Notes under the pieces: generated by a model
Told to the model about the DNA's origin: nothing
Seen by the model: the letters and a program-made list of their open reading frames with translations, nothing else
The model's database searches: none
Shown here: piece by piece, positions 33,714 to 44,000 of the stretch
How positions within the stretch are numbered: position 1 is the first letter of the stretch
How the letters are laid out: each line of letters opens with the position of its first letter
DNA from: Tyto alba
Lineage: Eukaryota; Chordata; Aves; Strigiformes; Tytonidae
Length of the DNA: 64,000 nucleotides
Reading direction: 5' to 3'
Assembly (NCBI RefSeq): GCF_018691265.1
Contig: NW_024881296.1
Coordinates: 5,301,427 to 5,365,426, forward strand
Translations under genes and position numbers: made by a program

Positions 33714-33943
33714 GCAATGCCCTTGGCAGCAGAGTGCAGGCCACAGTTTGCTCTCACCTGGAGGGGTGTCCAATACACCTGGAACAGACTGCCCCAGGGG
33801 TGGAAACACAGTCCCACCAGTTGCCATGGACTGATCCACACTGCACTGGAACAGGGTGAAGCTCCGGAACACCTACAGTACATTGATGACATCATTGTAT
33901 GGGGGAATACAGCAGAAGAAGTTTTTGAGAAGGGACAAAAAAA
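33714..33943 (+). pseudogene. Endogenous retrovirus reverse transcriptase, palm fragment
   Basis: This open segment carries a conserved NRLPQGWKHSP-type motif followed by the YIDD active-site box at 33879-33890, which holds two of the three catalytic aspartates of retroviral reverse transcriptases. The region that should hold the first catalytic Asp, before 33,714, is interrupted by stops. The frame is lost at the A7 run ending at 33943. Part of an old endogenous copy, not functional. Confidence 0.85.
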
Positions 33944-34419
33944 TAGTTGAAATTCTTTTGAGAGCTGGCTTCGCCATAAAACGGGGTAAAGTCAAGGGCC
34001 CTGCACAGGAGATTCAGTTTTTAGGAATCAAATGGCAAGATGGACGTTGTCAGATTCCAATGGATGTGATTAATAAAATAATGGCTATGTCCCCACCAAC
34101 TAGAAGAAAGGAAGCACAAGCTTTATTAGGTGTGGTAGGTTTCTGGAGAATGCATATTCCAAATTACAGTCAGATCGTAAGCCCTCTTTATCAAGTGACT
34201 CAGAAGAAAAACGTCTTTTTACGGGGCCCTGAGCAAAAGCAGGCTTTTGAACAAATTAAACAAGAAATAGTTCATGCTGTAGCCATTGGGCCACTTTGGG
34301 CAGGACATGATGTTAAAAATGTGCTCTACACTGCAGCCGGGGAGAATGGCCCTACCTGGAGTCTTTGGCAGAGAGCACCAGGGGAGACCCGGGGTCGACC
34401 CCTGGGATTCTGGAGTTGA
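33944..34419 (+). pseudogene. Endogenous retrovirus reverse transcriptase, thumb/connection fragment
   Basis: This segment continues the pol coding sequence in a different frame from the palm fragment. It includes the IQFLGIKW and GVVGFWRMHIPNYS motifs typical of the retroviral RT thumb, then a tether region similar to the start of the RT-RNase H connection. It ends at an in-frame TGA (34417-34419), after which the same frame resumes without loss of similarity. Confidence 0.85.
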
Positions 34420-35397
34420 GGATATAGAGGGTCTGAAGCCCATTATACTCCAACTGAAAAAGAGATACTGGCAGCATATGAAGGGGTCCGAGCTGCTTCA
34501 GAAGTGATTGGTGCAGAAGCACAGCTCTTCTTGGCACCCCGACTGCCGGTACTGGGCTGGATGTTCAAAGGGAAGGTCCCCTCAACACATCGTGCAACTG
34601 ACGCTACGTGGAGTAAGTGGGTCGCGCTCATCACACAGCGGGCTCAAATAGGGAACGCCAACCGCCCAGGAATACTAGAAGTAATTACAAATTGGCCAGA
34701 GAACAAAGACTTTGAAATGTCACCAGAGGAAGAGGTGACCCGAGCTGAAGAGGCACTGCCATATAATGAGCTACCAGATAATGAGAAGCGATATGCCTTA
34801 TTTACCGATGGGTCCTGTCGCATTGTAGGGAAACATCGGAAGTGGAAGGCTGCTGTGTGGAGCCCCACACGTCGGGTCGCAGAAGCTGTTGAAGGAGAAG
34901 GCGAATCCAGCCAATTTGCAGAGGTGAAAGCCATCCAGCTGGCCTTAAGTATCGCCGAGCAAGAAAAATGGCCAGTCCTTTATCTCTACACTGATTCATG
35001 GATGGTGGCAAATGCCCTGTGGGGGTGGCTGTGGCAGTGGAAACAGAGTGGCTGGCAGCGTAGAGGCAAACCCATCTGGGCTGCTGATTTGTGGCAAGAT
35101 ATTGCTGCTCGAATAGAGAACTTGGTTGTGAAAGTACACCACATAGATGCTCATATACCCAAAAATCGAGCAACAGAAGAACATGAAAACAATCACCAGG
35201 TGGACCAGGCTGCAAAGATTAAGGTGGCCCAAGTAGATCTGGACTGGCAGCATAAGGGTGAAAAATTTATGGCTCGTTGGGCCCATGACTCCTCGGGCCA
35301 TCAAGGAAGAGACGCAACATATAGATGGGCTTGTGACCGAGGGGTGGACCTAACTATGGACATTATATCACAGGTTATCCATGAATGTGAGACGTGC
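34420..35397 (+). pseudogene. Endogenous retrovirus RNase H and integrase zinc-binding domain
   Basis: An open stretch of over 300 codons. The RNase H signature residues are present: Asp at 34807-34809 (TDGS), Glu in SSQFAEVKA (~34,920), Asp at 34993-34995 (LYTDSW) and Asp in HQVDQAAK (~35,202). The HHCC zinc-binding motif of integrase follows, with His at 35284 and 35299 and Cys at 35386 and 35395. The frame is lost just after the second Cys. The retained residues show only slow decay; the locus is broken on both sides. Confidence 0.88.
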
Positions 35398-36110
35398 TGC
35401 AATCAGGCAGGCCAAGCGCTTAAAACCTCTTTGGTATGGAGGGAGGTGGTTAAAGTATAGATACGGGGAGGCCTGGCAGATCGATTACATTACGTTCCCA
35501 CAAACTCGGCATGGTAAATGTTATGTGCTCACAATGGTAGAAGCAACTACTGGATGGCTGGAAACATATGCTGTGCCCCATGCCACTGCTTGGAACACTA
35601 TTCTGGGCCTTGAAAAACAAGTCCTGTGGCGGCATGGCACCCCAGATAGAATTGAGTCAGATAATGGTACTCATTTTCGAAATAATCTTATAAACACCTG
35701 GGCAAAAGAACATGGCATTGAGTGGATATATCATATCCCCTATCATGCCCTGGCCTCTGGGAAAATTGAGCGGTATAATGGGCTACTAAAGAGCATGCTG
35801 AGAGCAATGGGAGGCGGAACTTTTAAGCATTGGGACACACATTTAGCAAAGGCCACCTGGTTAGTCAATACTAGAGGATCTGCCAACCAGGCTGCCCCTG
35901 TGCAGTCAAACATTCTACGTACTGTAGATGGAGGTAGAGTTCTGGTAGTGCACCCTAAAAACATGCTGGGGAAGACCGTCTGGGTTATTCCTCCTTCAGG
36001 TAAAGGTAAGCCCATACGTGGAATTACCTTTGCCCAAGGACCCGGGTGCACTTGGTGGGTAATGCAGAAGGACAGGGATGTCCGATGTGTCCACAGAGGA
36101 AACACTTCTC
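35398..36110 (+). pseudogene. Endogenous retrovirus integrase core and C-terminal domain
   Basis: The sequence continues in a shifted frame. The DDE triad is visible: Asp at 35483-35485 (AWQIDY), Asp at 35660-35662 (ESDNGTHF) and Glu at 35768-35770 (GKIERYNG). The second Asp and the Glu are separated by 35 residues, the standard retroviral DX35E spacing. A basic/aromatic C-terminal segment ends near 36,105. The open frame runs on to 36448, but those extra residues are not integrase-like and probably translate the flank. Confidence 0.88.
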
Positions 36111-39100
36111 TCTGCTTCTCTGCACAGCACAGTTATTTCTGTGCTCACCTATACATAGCAGCCCACTGCTTTTTTTATCCGGGGGAAGCGGCCTTGCCTT
36201 TCCCAGCAGACGAGCTCGGGTTTGCCCATCTTCCCCCACGGGGAGGGCTCGAGCCAAGCGTCCTGCTGGCAGCTCCGTTTTCTTTGGCGGTGCCCTGGAG
36301 CACAGGTTTCCTTAGGAGAGCCAGAGATGGCAGAAAGACAAGTTTCCTGCCATTTCCCTTGTTCCAGTTTCCTCCTTTTGACAGAACAGAATATGATTTT
36401 TTTTTTTTTTCCACGCAATTATTATGGGCTGCAAAGAACAGCTCTTAAATTAGCCCTGAGGAGGTGGAAAGGTAGCGGAAGCTCACTGCGGGGAGTTTGG
36501 TCTGATGCATGTAATAAGCACAAGCTCTACCTGATTCAACGGATGAACGTCGTATGCACAGCCCTCTCTTTAGTTTGTTTTTGTTGTTTTCATTAACTTT
36601 TGGCAGCCATGCTAAATACAACCCCGGTGTCTTTTTCCAATCGCTGCTGCAAAGTTACAGTGAAGCTCTTTGGCCATAGCTCGACTTGGGAGGCTCGGGT
36701 CCCTCTAGGGAGCATCCTGTGCAACTCAGGGCCCGTGCAAAGGTGCCAAAGATCCCAAACACCGCGTGATAGTGACGCTTTATCATCCTTTCCTAAAACA
36801 CTCCTGCTGCTCCATCTTCTTCCCGCCGCTTTGAGCAGCTCAGAGACTTACAGACCTGCTGCTCTTGCCACTTCTTTGGGACGCTCGTGTACTCTTTGGC
36901 CAGAGATGCTCTCGCTGGGCATGTGCCAAAGCGAGCGCTTGCGGAGCGCTGCGGGGGGAGCCGGGAAGGGCCGAGCTGGGTCCTTCAGCCGTACCGTGCC
37001 CACGTGCACCCGCGTGGATAAGGGCCTGGCACGTGTGATACCGGTGCCTCCGAAGGCTGTCCCTCTGCGGGGGAGACCTCCTGGGGACTGCGGAGCAGTT
37101 GTGTGGTGCCAAACTGAGAGGATGCCCCTGGGCTGTCCCGTGGTGTCTGCTGGGGGTGAAAGCAGCCTGGAGCACCTAAATGATGGGGAGGGGAGGGAAG
37201 GCAGCACACAAACCCCTTCAGTGCCTTGCAGCATCGATGGGCAAAGCAGGATTTAGGTCACCTGCCCAGGGAGCAGTGTGCTCTCCTGAGCCCTCAGGTG
37301 CTGACAGAAGGGCAACTTTTGAACCAGACTGTGAATCGCCTAGACTCTGGATAAGATGTTATGCTTTATTTTCAATGAGGGACAATGACTTTGCAACTGC
37401 CCATCTTTAAGTAATATCTGTCTTAAGAAGATAGAGCTGCTCATGTCTTCCTGGGTGCTTCAGCCTTTGCATAAGGTCCTGAAGAACAGCAGCAACAACA
37501 AATCTCATCCGCTGCTGATTTTCATTAACCACATGAGAAACTGGGTTAAGCTACCTCAGGCAATAAAATCCTGCAAGCTCCTGCGAGGCTGTCATTGCTA
37601 GGGAGGCTCTGTCAGCTGGGAAAGGGCACTGCTCTCTCACAACAATGAACATAACTGTGTTATAAATAACTTATTGTTCAGAAAGAAACAGGAAGAGAAA
37701 AATTTTCACTCTTTCTGTTCTAGTTTTCTCCCTTTTGGGTAGCATCTAAGCAATTTGGTTATTTGCAGCACGAAAGCAGAGCCAGTCAGGGCCAGCAGCA
37801 GTAAATCCAAGGAGACAGCAGGTAGGGCAAGCACATGGAGAGGAGGAGAGGGCTGGTCTGGTGTATCTGGTGGCTAAACCTGACTCACAGGCACCAGGTT
37901 GGGTTCCAAGGTCTCCCTTGCTCAGAGGGTGCCTGGTCATCACTTGTGCTGGCTGCTCTACTGGAAAGTAATCGGAGAAACGTGCAGCCCAGTGCCTTGC
38001 AAGCTGTTCCTACAGCCTGGCTGACAACTGGTCTGCTGAACCAGCCTGCCTCTATAGATGTTTCCGTTGAAATTTGGTGGTGATGTTATTGGACAAATCC
38101 CACGAAACAGATCGTTCATATGGTCTGTGGGAACAAAAGTTCAGGAATCTTTTTTGCTTATTGCATGAGCAATAGAAAGCTGTTGCTGGCACTCACTGAG
38201 CCCACTCGAGTGTCTAGGCTTGCTGTGTGTGTACTTGCCCTGGGCCAGGGGGAAGGCAGGTATATTTTATGCAATGTAAAAGCAGCTTCTGAAATCACTG
38301 TAGTGCACAATGCCTTGAAATTGGCTGCTGTCATCCCAGGTAAGAGAGTGTTGCTGAATATGGATGATTTGTTTAAACTATCTAATGTCTGTTTATCGCA
38401 CTGGCCAAGACCTCTGTAAGGAATGCAGATGTTTAAGCAGCTGGTCTGAGTCCTACTGAAGTACCTTTCAGATACATCAGAGATTCTCTACTCCAGGGTC
38501 ACATGTACCGAGCTCCTGGCTGCAGTAACAAATTTTCTTCATTAAAAGTGCTAGTATCTCTCCTATTTTACTAAGTTTATTAAACCTGACTTGCAGTATT
38601 TAATAGCATTGATTTCTCAGTACGGCTGCAGAGTGTGGGTCGTCGTCTCTGGTCAGTTTAGTAAACACTTGACATTATCTGGTGTCTGAAAAGACAGAAA
38701 ATGTGGAACTCTACAGTTGCACATTTGAAATTGCTTTTCTCAACAGAGCAGTGCTCTACCTATTCTATATTCATCATGGGACGGGAACAAAGAAAAAGGC
38801 CATTATTTGAACACAAAAATGTTATGCCAAGCTAGTTGTTGGGATGCCTCTCTTCCATCCAATCTGAGAAGTAGCTCTGTACAAGGTGGTCGTTCAGCAC
38901 AGTAATGGAGAGGACTGAAAAAAGATGAATCAGAGAGGCAATGAGAAGAGGAACAGTATGCACAAACTGGAGGGAAGCTGACAGGTACAGAATTACATTT
39001 TTCTTCGCGAGTATTGGGTGGGGACTTTCTTCTGTGGCTGGGTGCAGACAGAGTTGCTTATGTTTGGAGAGTGGCTTTTTTCTGTCCAAATGTTTGAGAT

Positions 39101-40560
39101 ACATGTATGTGCATTAATTCATGTATTTGTCTATCTCCAACAGTTTTGGTGTTAAAAGGCTTTGGGATGCAGACAGACTAGTAGGCAATGAACCTTTCCA
39201 ATACCTGAGAGTGATTTGCAGTTTATTCTGGCATGGCTGGTTGCAGAAGCTAATCTTACAGCAAATTAAATAAATGTTTCTCCCCTCCCCTTCTTTCCCT
39301 CACAACTTTCCTTTTTTGTACATTATTTGGCATCATTGTACCTGGCTGCTGGAAGCTTGACAAGATTCTCCTTTTTTTAAAAATTTTGGGTCTGTCCAGA
39401 AGAGATTAAAGTGGTTTGCTCTGCCATTTCTCCCAAGGGTATGAGGTAATGCTGCAATTTTAAATGCTGCCTTGTTGTTTTTCAGGACTCTGCATCTGGC
39501 AGAAGGAGTATCTAACTCTTAAGGTTAAAATCCAGCCCCGAGTGATGGAAATATGAAAAGGAGCATATTTGAGCTTGTTGCACCTTGGCGTGTTGACATC
39601 TCCATTGGTAGCAGCCGCCTCCGGGTCAGAGGCGAGGGCTGTGCTGCGGTGGGGGAGCCTGTCTGCTCAGGGGTTTATTCGCACCCAGGTTTGTAGATTG
39701 CAAATTCCCCATGAGCCTGAGAACCTGCTTTGCTGCTGCTTTGGCCTCTTGGATGATGGAAGGATTTCCAGTTCCCAGGGTAAAATCTGTAACAGAAAAC
39801 AAATGTGGCAGAGAAGGGCAGAATAAAGGCCTGAACTGCATCTCAGTATTTCCTGTGATGTCGGTGCCAGTGTTCCTGGGGAATCCAGTCCAGGCCCTCA
39901 CCTGGGGAAGTGGGAACAGTAGAATAGGGGGAGAGAGGTCTCTGGCTCCTCAATTCTCATCACCTTTTGTTTTCTTAAACTCTCGCTCCCAAAGGCAAAG
40001 CTGTGGCTGGCTGAGCATCTGCCCTGCGCGGTAATCAAAGGGAACTGGAGCACAGAAGGTCTCTGAAGAGAGCCGAGATGGCTTGGCTTTGTAGGGGGCT
40101 GATGAGATGCCATTCATTACCGTGTGTAAAGTACTTTTTTTATGTCTTGGATCAAGGTGCTTTAAGAGTGGCTGTGCTTTTAGTAATGGCTGGAGGTATC
40201 CTTCCCTGTAGTGTCAGTGACTTGGCACTTTTTTCTCTTTGCTCCTCTCTGGGGATGAAGGGGCAATAGGAACAGGATATTGGAAAACACTGCAAAATGG
40301 AACATTAAGTTTGGCTTAATTAAGAAAGACTACATTGCTGGAATTATTAATTGCAAATTCTCTTGAGAATAATTTCACAGGAGATTGAGTTACTGCAGGC
40401 CCTGGCCTGATCCGAATGGATGGCGTTGTTTTAAATGACAGAGCTGAGGTTATGCGTCTGTGTGTGTGTGTGTGTCGGTGTTAATCAGATCCTGGATTGC
40501 CTAATTTCAGAAATTAAATTCCTTGTTTTATTCAATTAGTGTGTTAAAGATGATTGGCAG
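36111..40560. other. Intergenic, CpG-dense patch, no gene recognised
   Basis: This stretch includes a GC- and CpG-rich segment at about 36,880-37,145 inside a 218-codon + strand open frame (36600-37256) with no recognisable domain. The remainder to 40.5 kb is mixed intergenic sequence with a short (TG)n at 40459-40475. I see no named mobile element. Confidence 0.7.
40459..40475. repeat. (TG)n microsatellite
   Basis: About eight TG units in intergenic sequence next to the CpG-rich patch. Confidence 0.9.
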
Positions 40561-40564
40561 TGCT

Positions 40565-41020
40565 TCTCGCGACGCCGATCACGTAGCCTGATTACACACA
40601 GCATTAGCTCTGGTCATGGCACACCCAGCGACCGGGGAGCGAAGCGCTGTGCTGCTGGGGGTGGCTCTCCAACCACGGCAGCGCACTCGGAGAAATTCTC
40701 ATCTGGTTTCTGACACAGCTGAACATCTCGACTGCTGTGTGGCTGGTCTCGCTGCCAGGGCTTGTCACCATCTCCCTGGGTCCCCCCGGCCTCCAGGTGC
40801 CTCCAGAGCGATGTGAGGGGCCACATGCGGGCGCGGGTGCCGCATCTCGGGGGAGCCCGGCCACCAGCCCAGCGTGTGCTCGGGCCAGCCCAGCTCACCC
40901 TGGCGATGCGCCGGCGCGTTTCCAGCCTCGACGCTCGTTTGAGATGAGCCGGCCACCACTGTGTGCGCCAGGCAGGCGCTGTGGTTTGAGCGCTGCTTGA
41001 TCTTGGACGCGATGTCTCAA
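40565..41020. promoter_or_regulatory. Orphan CpG-island-like segment
   Basis: By hand count there are about 38 CpG dinucleotides in about 455 bp at roughly 60% GC, giving an observed/expected ratio near 0.9. That exceeds the classical CpG-island thresholds. It lies between the 3' ends of two convergent genes, far from either promoter. It could be a promoter of an unannotated transcript, an enhancer-type island, or simply GC-biased sequence. Confidence 0.5.
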
Positions 41021-44000
41021 AGTAGAAGCCTGTGGGTTCCTCTCTGGCTACTCAGCAGTGACTACTGTGGCGCAAAAAATAGAAGGCAAAGGAGAAAAGG
41101 AGCCTGTTTCTCGGAGGAGCTGATTGTGTGAAGGGCCCAGACTGCCTTTCATGCCAGCACATTAAGAGTTGTCAACTCAGCTACCTATATGTTGAAAAGA
41201 CTTCCGAGAGCTTGGCTGTGTTGAACATGCAGAATCTCCTGCCCTCCCCTTTTTCGATAAGTGCTAAGCAAATTAAGAAAAAGTAATGTCCTAGAGACTG
41301 GGTCCATAGAGGTATTAAATAGGTCAAGGGGCTTGCTGCTGGTTGCTTCTGTTAATGTTTTATTTTCCCTGAAAATCTGCATTTTTCTTTGGGCAACTTA
41401 GTTGAAAACTAGATTTCTTCCCTTGGAAAACACAAGTTACTTACAAAGAAACACCACGTGCAAATTAGGTACAGCAGACAGCTGGCAGATCACAGCAAGA
41501 GGTCAGTGTTGAGCCACACCAGCACATACCTGGAGGATGCTCTGCAGCCTGGTCCCTGGCAGAGGGCTCTGCGGCCACTGGGGAATGAGGGACGCAGGCC
41601 CAAGGCATCGGGGACATCTTTATTATGGTTGTTGGCAAAGACCCACTGTAACCCCACTTACGTGTTCTCCTGAAAGGTTTCTGCTCCCTTTGTGGATTAA
41701 GGTTTAAACCAGGTCATAGTAACTTGCTGACTTAATGCTGTGGAACAGATGACGCGTGTCTGGTTTTGCCTGCAAATGCCGCTTTCTTGGCATGCAGGTT
41801 GTGGTTTTGGGGGTACCACTGGTGGTACAGACAAACCGCTCAAGGAAGACTCGGAGCGGCGAGGACAAAGGGCTGGTGCGGTTCAGCAGAGAAAGCTCCG
41901 AGAGCTGGGACAGCTGCCCCATCCTGGTGTCCATCCCTCCTGCCCCGAGGTGGCGGGGAAGCATCGCTTGTGAGTGTTGGGAGGGCAAGGCTAAAGCGGG
42001 ATGCTGAAAGGCTTTTAAACTTGGCTCTTTCTAAAGAAAATGCCTTTGTGCTCAATGGCTGGATAAAGATGTCAGCCTTTTGTCCCTAATGGTCTCAGAG
42101 CGAGAACCTGTAATTTATCTAGCAGTATTTTCTCCATTTCCTTTCATCTACACAGCCAGAGGACTTCCAAACATATTCCCCACCTATTCCAGGAAAGAAT
42201 GAGACAGAAAAGCAACCGGTAATATATCTGACTGTATTTCAAAGTTGTTGATTGTAAACAAACTTTGTTGAAGAAATAAAATCACATGACAAGATATCAG
42301 AGTGATACTATAAATCCATTTTGTTATTGTTGCCACACTTCACATTTTTGGAACTCAGAATTTAGCTCATGGCGTACAAAACTTGTAAAAATTTATTGCA
42401 AGCGTGCTTTTGTGTAGAACAAAACTGGTGTCACAAAAGTAGTAGTTCCCTGTCCCATGCAGAAACACAGTTGTGTATCTCTTACTGTGAGGAGGTCACA
42501 CACCTGCATTTCCTGAAAGACTTGGCTGTTACAAAATTGCTCTGAGAAGTGGGTTTTTTTTTTAAAAAAAAAAAAAGTGAAAAAAAAAAAAAGTAACTGC
42601 AGTGTATGCTTTACCTCTGGAATCTACACTTTCAACAGAAATCTTCAGAATTATAAAGAATATGGAATTTGCAACAGAATCGCGGTCGCTGATGTTGTGA
42701 GCACAGCCCGCTGGAGTCGTCCTGAAAGCAGTCGGCCAGCTCAGGCCTGTCTTTGCACCTGGTACAGTCACTGCATTTGATGGAATGTAAGTTGCACATA
42801 CTGAAAATAAATAACAAAACACAGAGGGGGAGATCCCTTTTCCAGAATCCCCGCTGTCCCCGTTCCTACCACGGCGCTTCCTCGGCCTGTCACGTCCGCG
42901 CTGAGCCGGCACACGGCAGCGCCCCGACTGCAAGGCCGGGGCGGCCTGGCCACAGCCTTCGACTCCTTCTGCCAGACACGGCCGATTAGCCTCATCTACA
43001 CTGAATCAGATTAATCTCTGGCATAAATCTGAGTTTTGTTGTCTCTAATCTCACCCCAGACCACGGGGTGAAGTTATTTTTCATTCCAGTATTGAAATGC
43101 CAGGCAAAGATTTGGCTTACAACTAGAAGAAAAATCCAGGTTGCAAAAGTAAGTCTAAGACACCTGCACTTTGTTTTCCATCAAATGAGTAACCATTTCA
43201 TAGAGAGGGGTGAATTTTTCAGCAGTCATGTTTTGCATACACATTGACACGGATTAATTGGAGAACAAGACCACAAAGTTACTCTGACATCAAGTGAGTT
43301 GGGGTTCTGGACAGATGAACCTAGTGTACTGGGCTTGGCTTTTTGGTTCCTAGGCTTTTTTTGGTAACTAGTGAAAATAGGACAAAATGCTCTGTTTGCA
43401 GTCCAGAGCATGCTCTAAATACTTGAAGAGTAAAAGCATTTGCCAGCTTCTTTGTTTTAGAAACAGAGTTGCCAGGTCTGGAAGCAAACTGTACGGGCCT
43501 GGCATCTTCCCTTCTCTAGTAAAACTTAGCAGACCAGCTTGACTATGAAGTCTGTCTATTCAAGGAGCTTAGATCCCAAATCTCTCATCTTTCCCCTCCT
43601 TGTTTATCCAATCGGGTCCTGCACGTCGTGGCTCTACAGGACGGTGTTACGGTCCTTTCCCACTAGGTTCTTCGTCCAGGTGCCCCACGCGTTCAAGGGC
43701 TGTTGCAGTTACAGCAAATGAGCACTGGTGATGCAGGGTGATGCTCTCATGGAAAAATATTTTTGCACTACACATTGTGTGGATCACCTTGACATCTAAT
43801 ACAAGCAATTATTACCTCAGAAGAGTGATACAAAAGGGATTTACCACTTAAGGCCTTTTTATGATACCTAACAGCTGTTCACCAGACCCATCAGAGGGGA
43901 AGGGTTTAAAGAAAACCAAAACACCAAAAAACTCCCCAGACCATGTTAAAGGCCCCTCTTTGACAGCGATCCAAAGCTGAGGAATGTTACAGCCATTCCG

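Larger units (their letters stand above)
33700..36110 (+). mobile_element. ERVL-like endogenous retrovirus pol fragment
   Basis: A 2.4-kb + strand relic reads, in order, the reverse transcriptase (palm with YIDD, then thumb/connection), RNase H, the integrase zinc-binding domain, the integrase catalytic core and the integrase C-terminal domain. It is broken in at least four places: 5' truncation or decay before about 33,714, a frame change at an A7 run (33937-33943), an in-frame TGA at 34417-34419 and a frame change near 35,398. No gag, protease, env or LTR adjoins it. The two LTRs upstream lie in the opposite orientation. Assignment to ERVL-like (class III) elements rests on the pol sequence type as I know it from bird genomes. 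It is an inactive fossil. Confidence 0.9.

Noticed and set aside
33506..33895. 129-codon - strand frame
   Set aside because: It is antisense to the reverse transcriptase relic and has no similarity of its own.
36111..36448. Tail of the integrase frame as a viral or fused domain
   Set aside because: After about 36,105 the residues lose all integrase character. The frame simply reads into the flank and a T-run.
42562..42933. 123-codon - strand frame in a CpG-rich patch
   Set aside because: Part is a poly-Phe stretch from a T/A homopolymer, and the rest has no known similarity.
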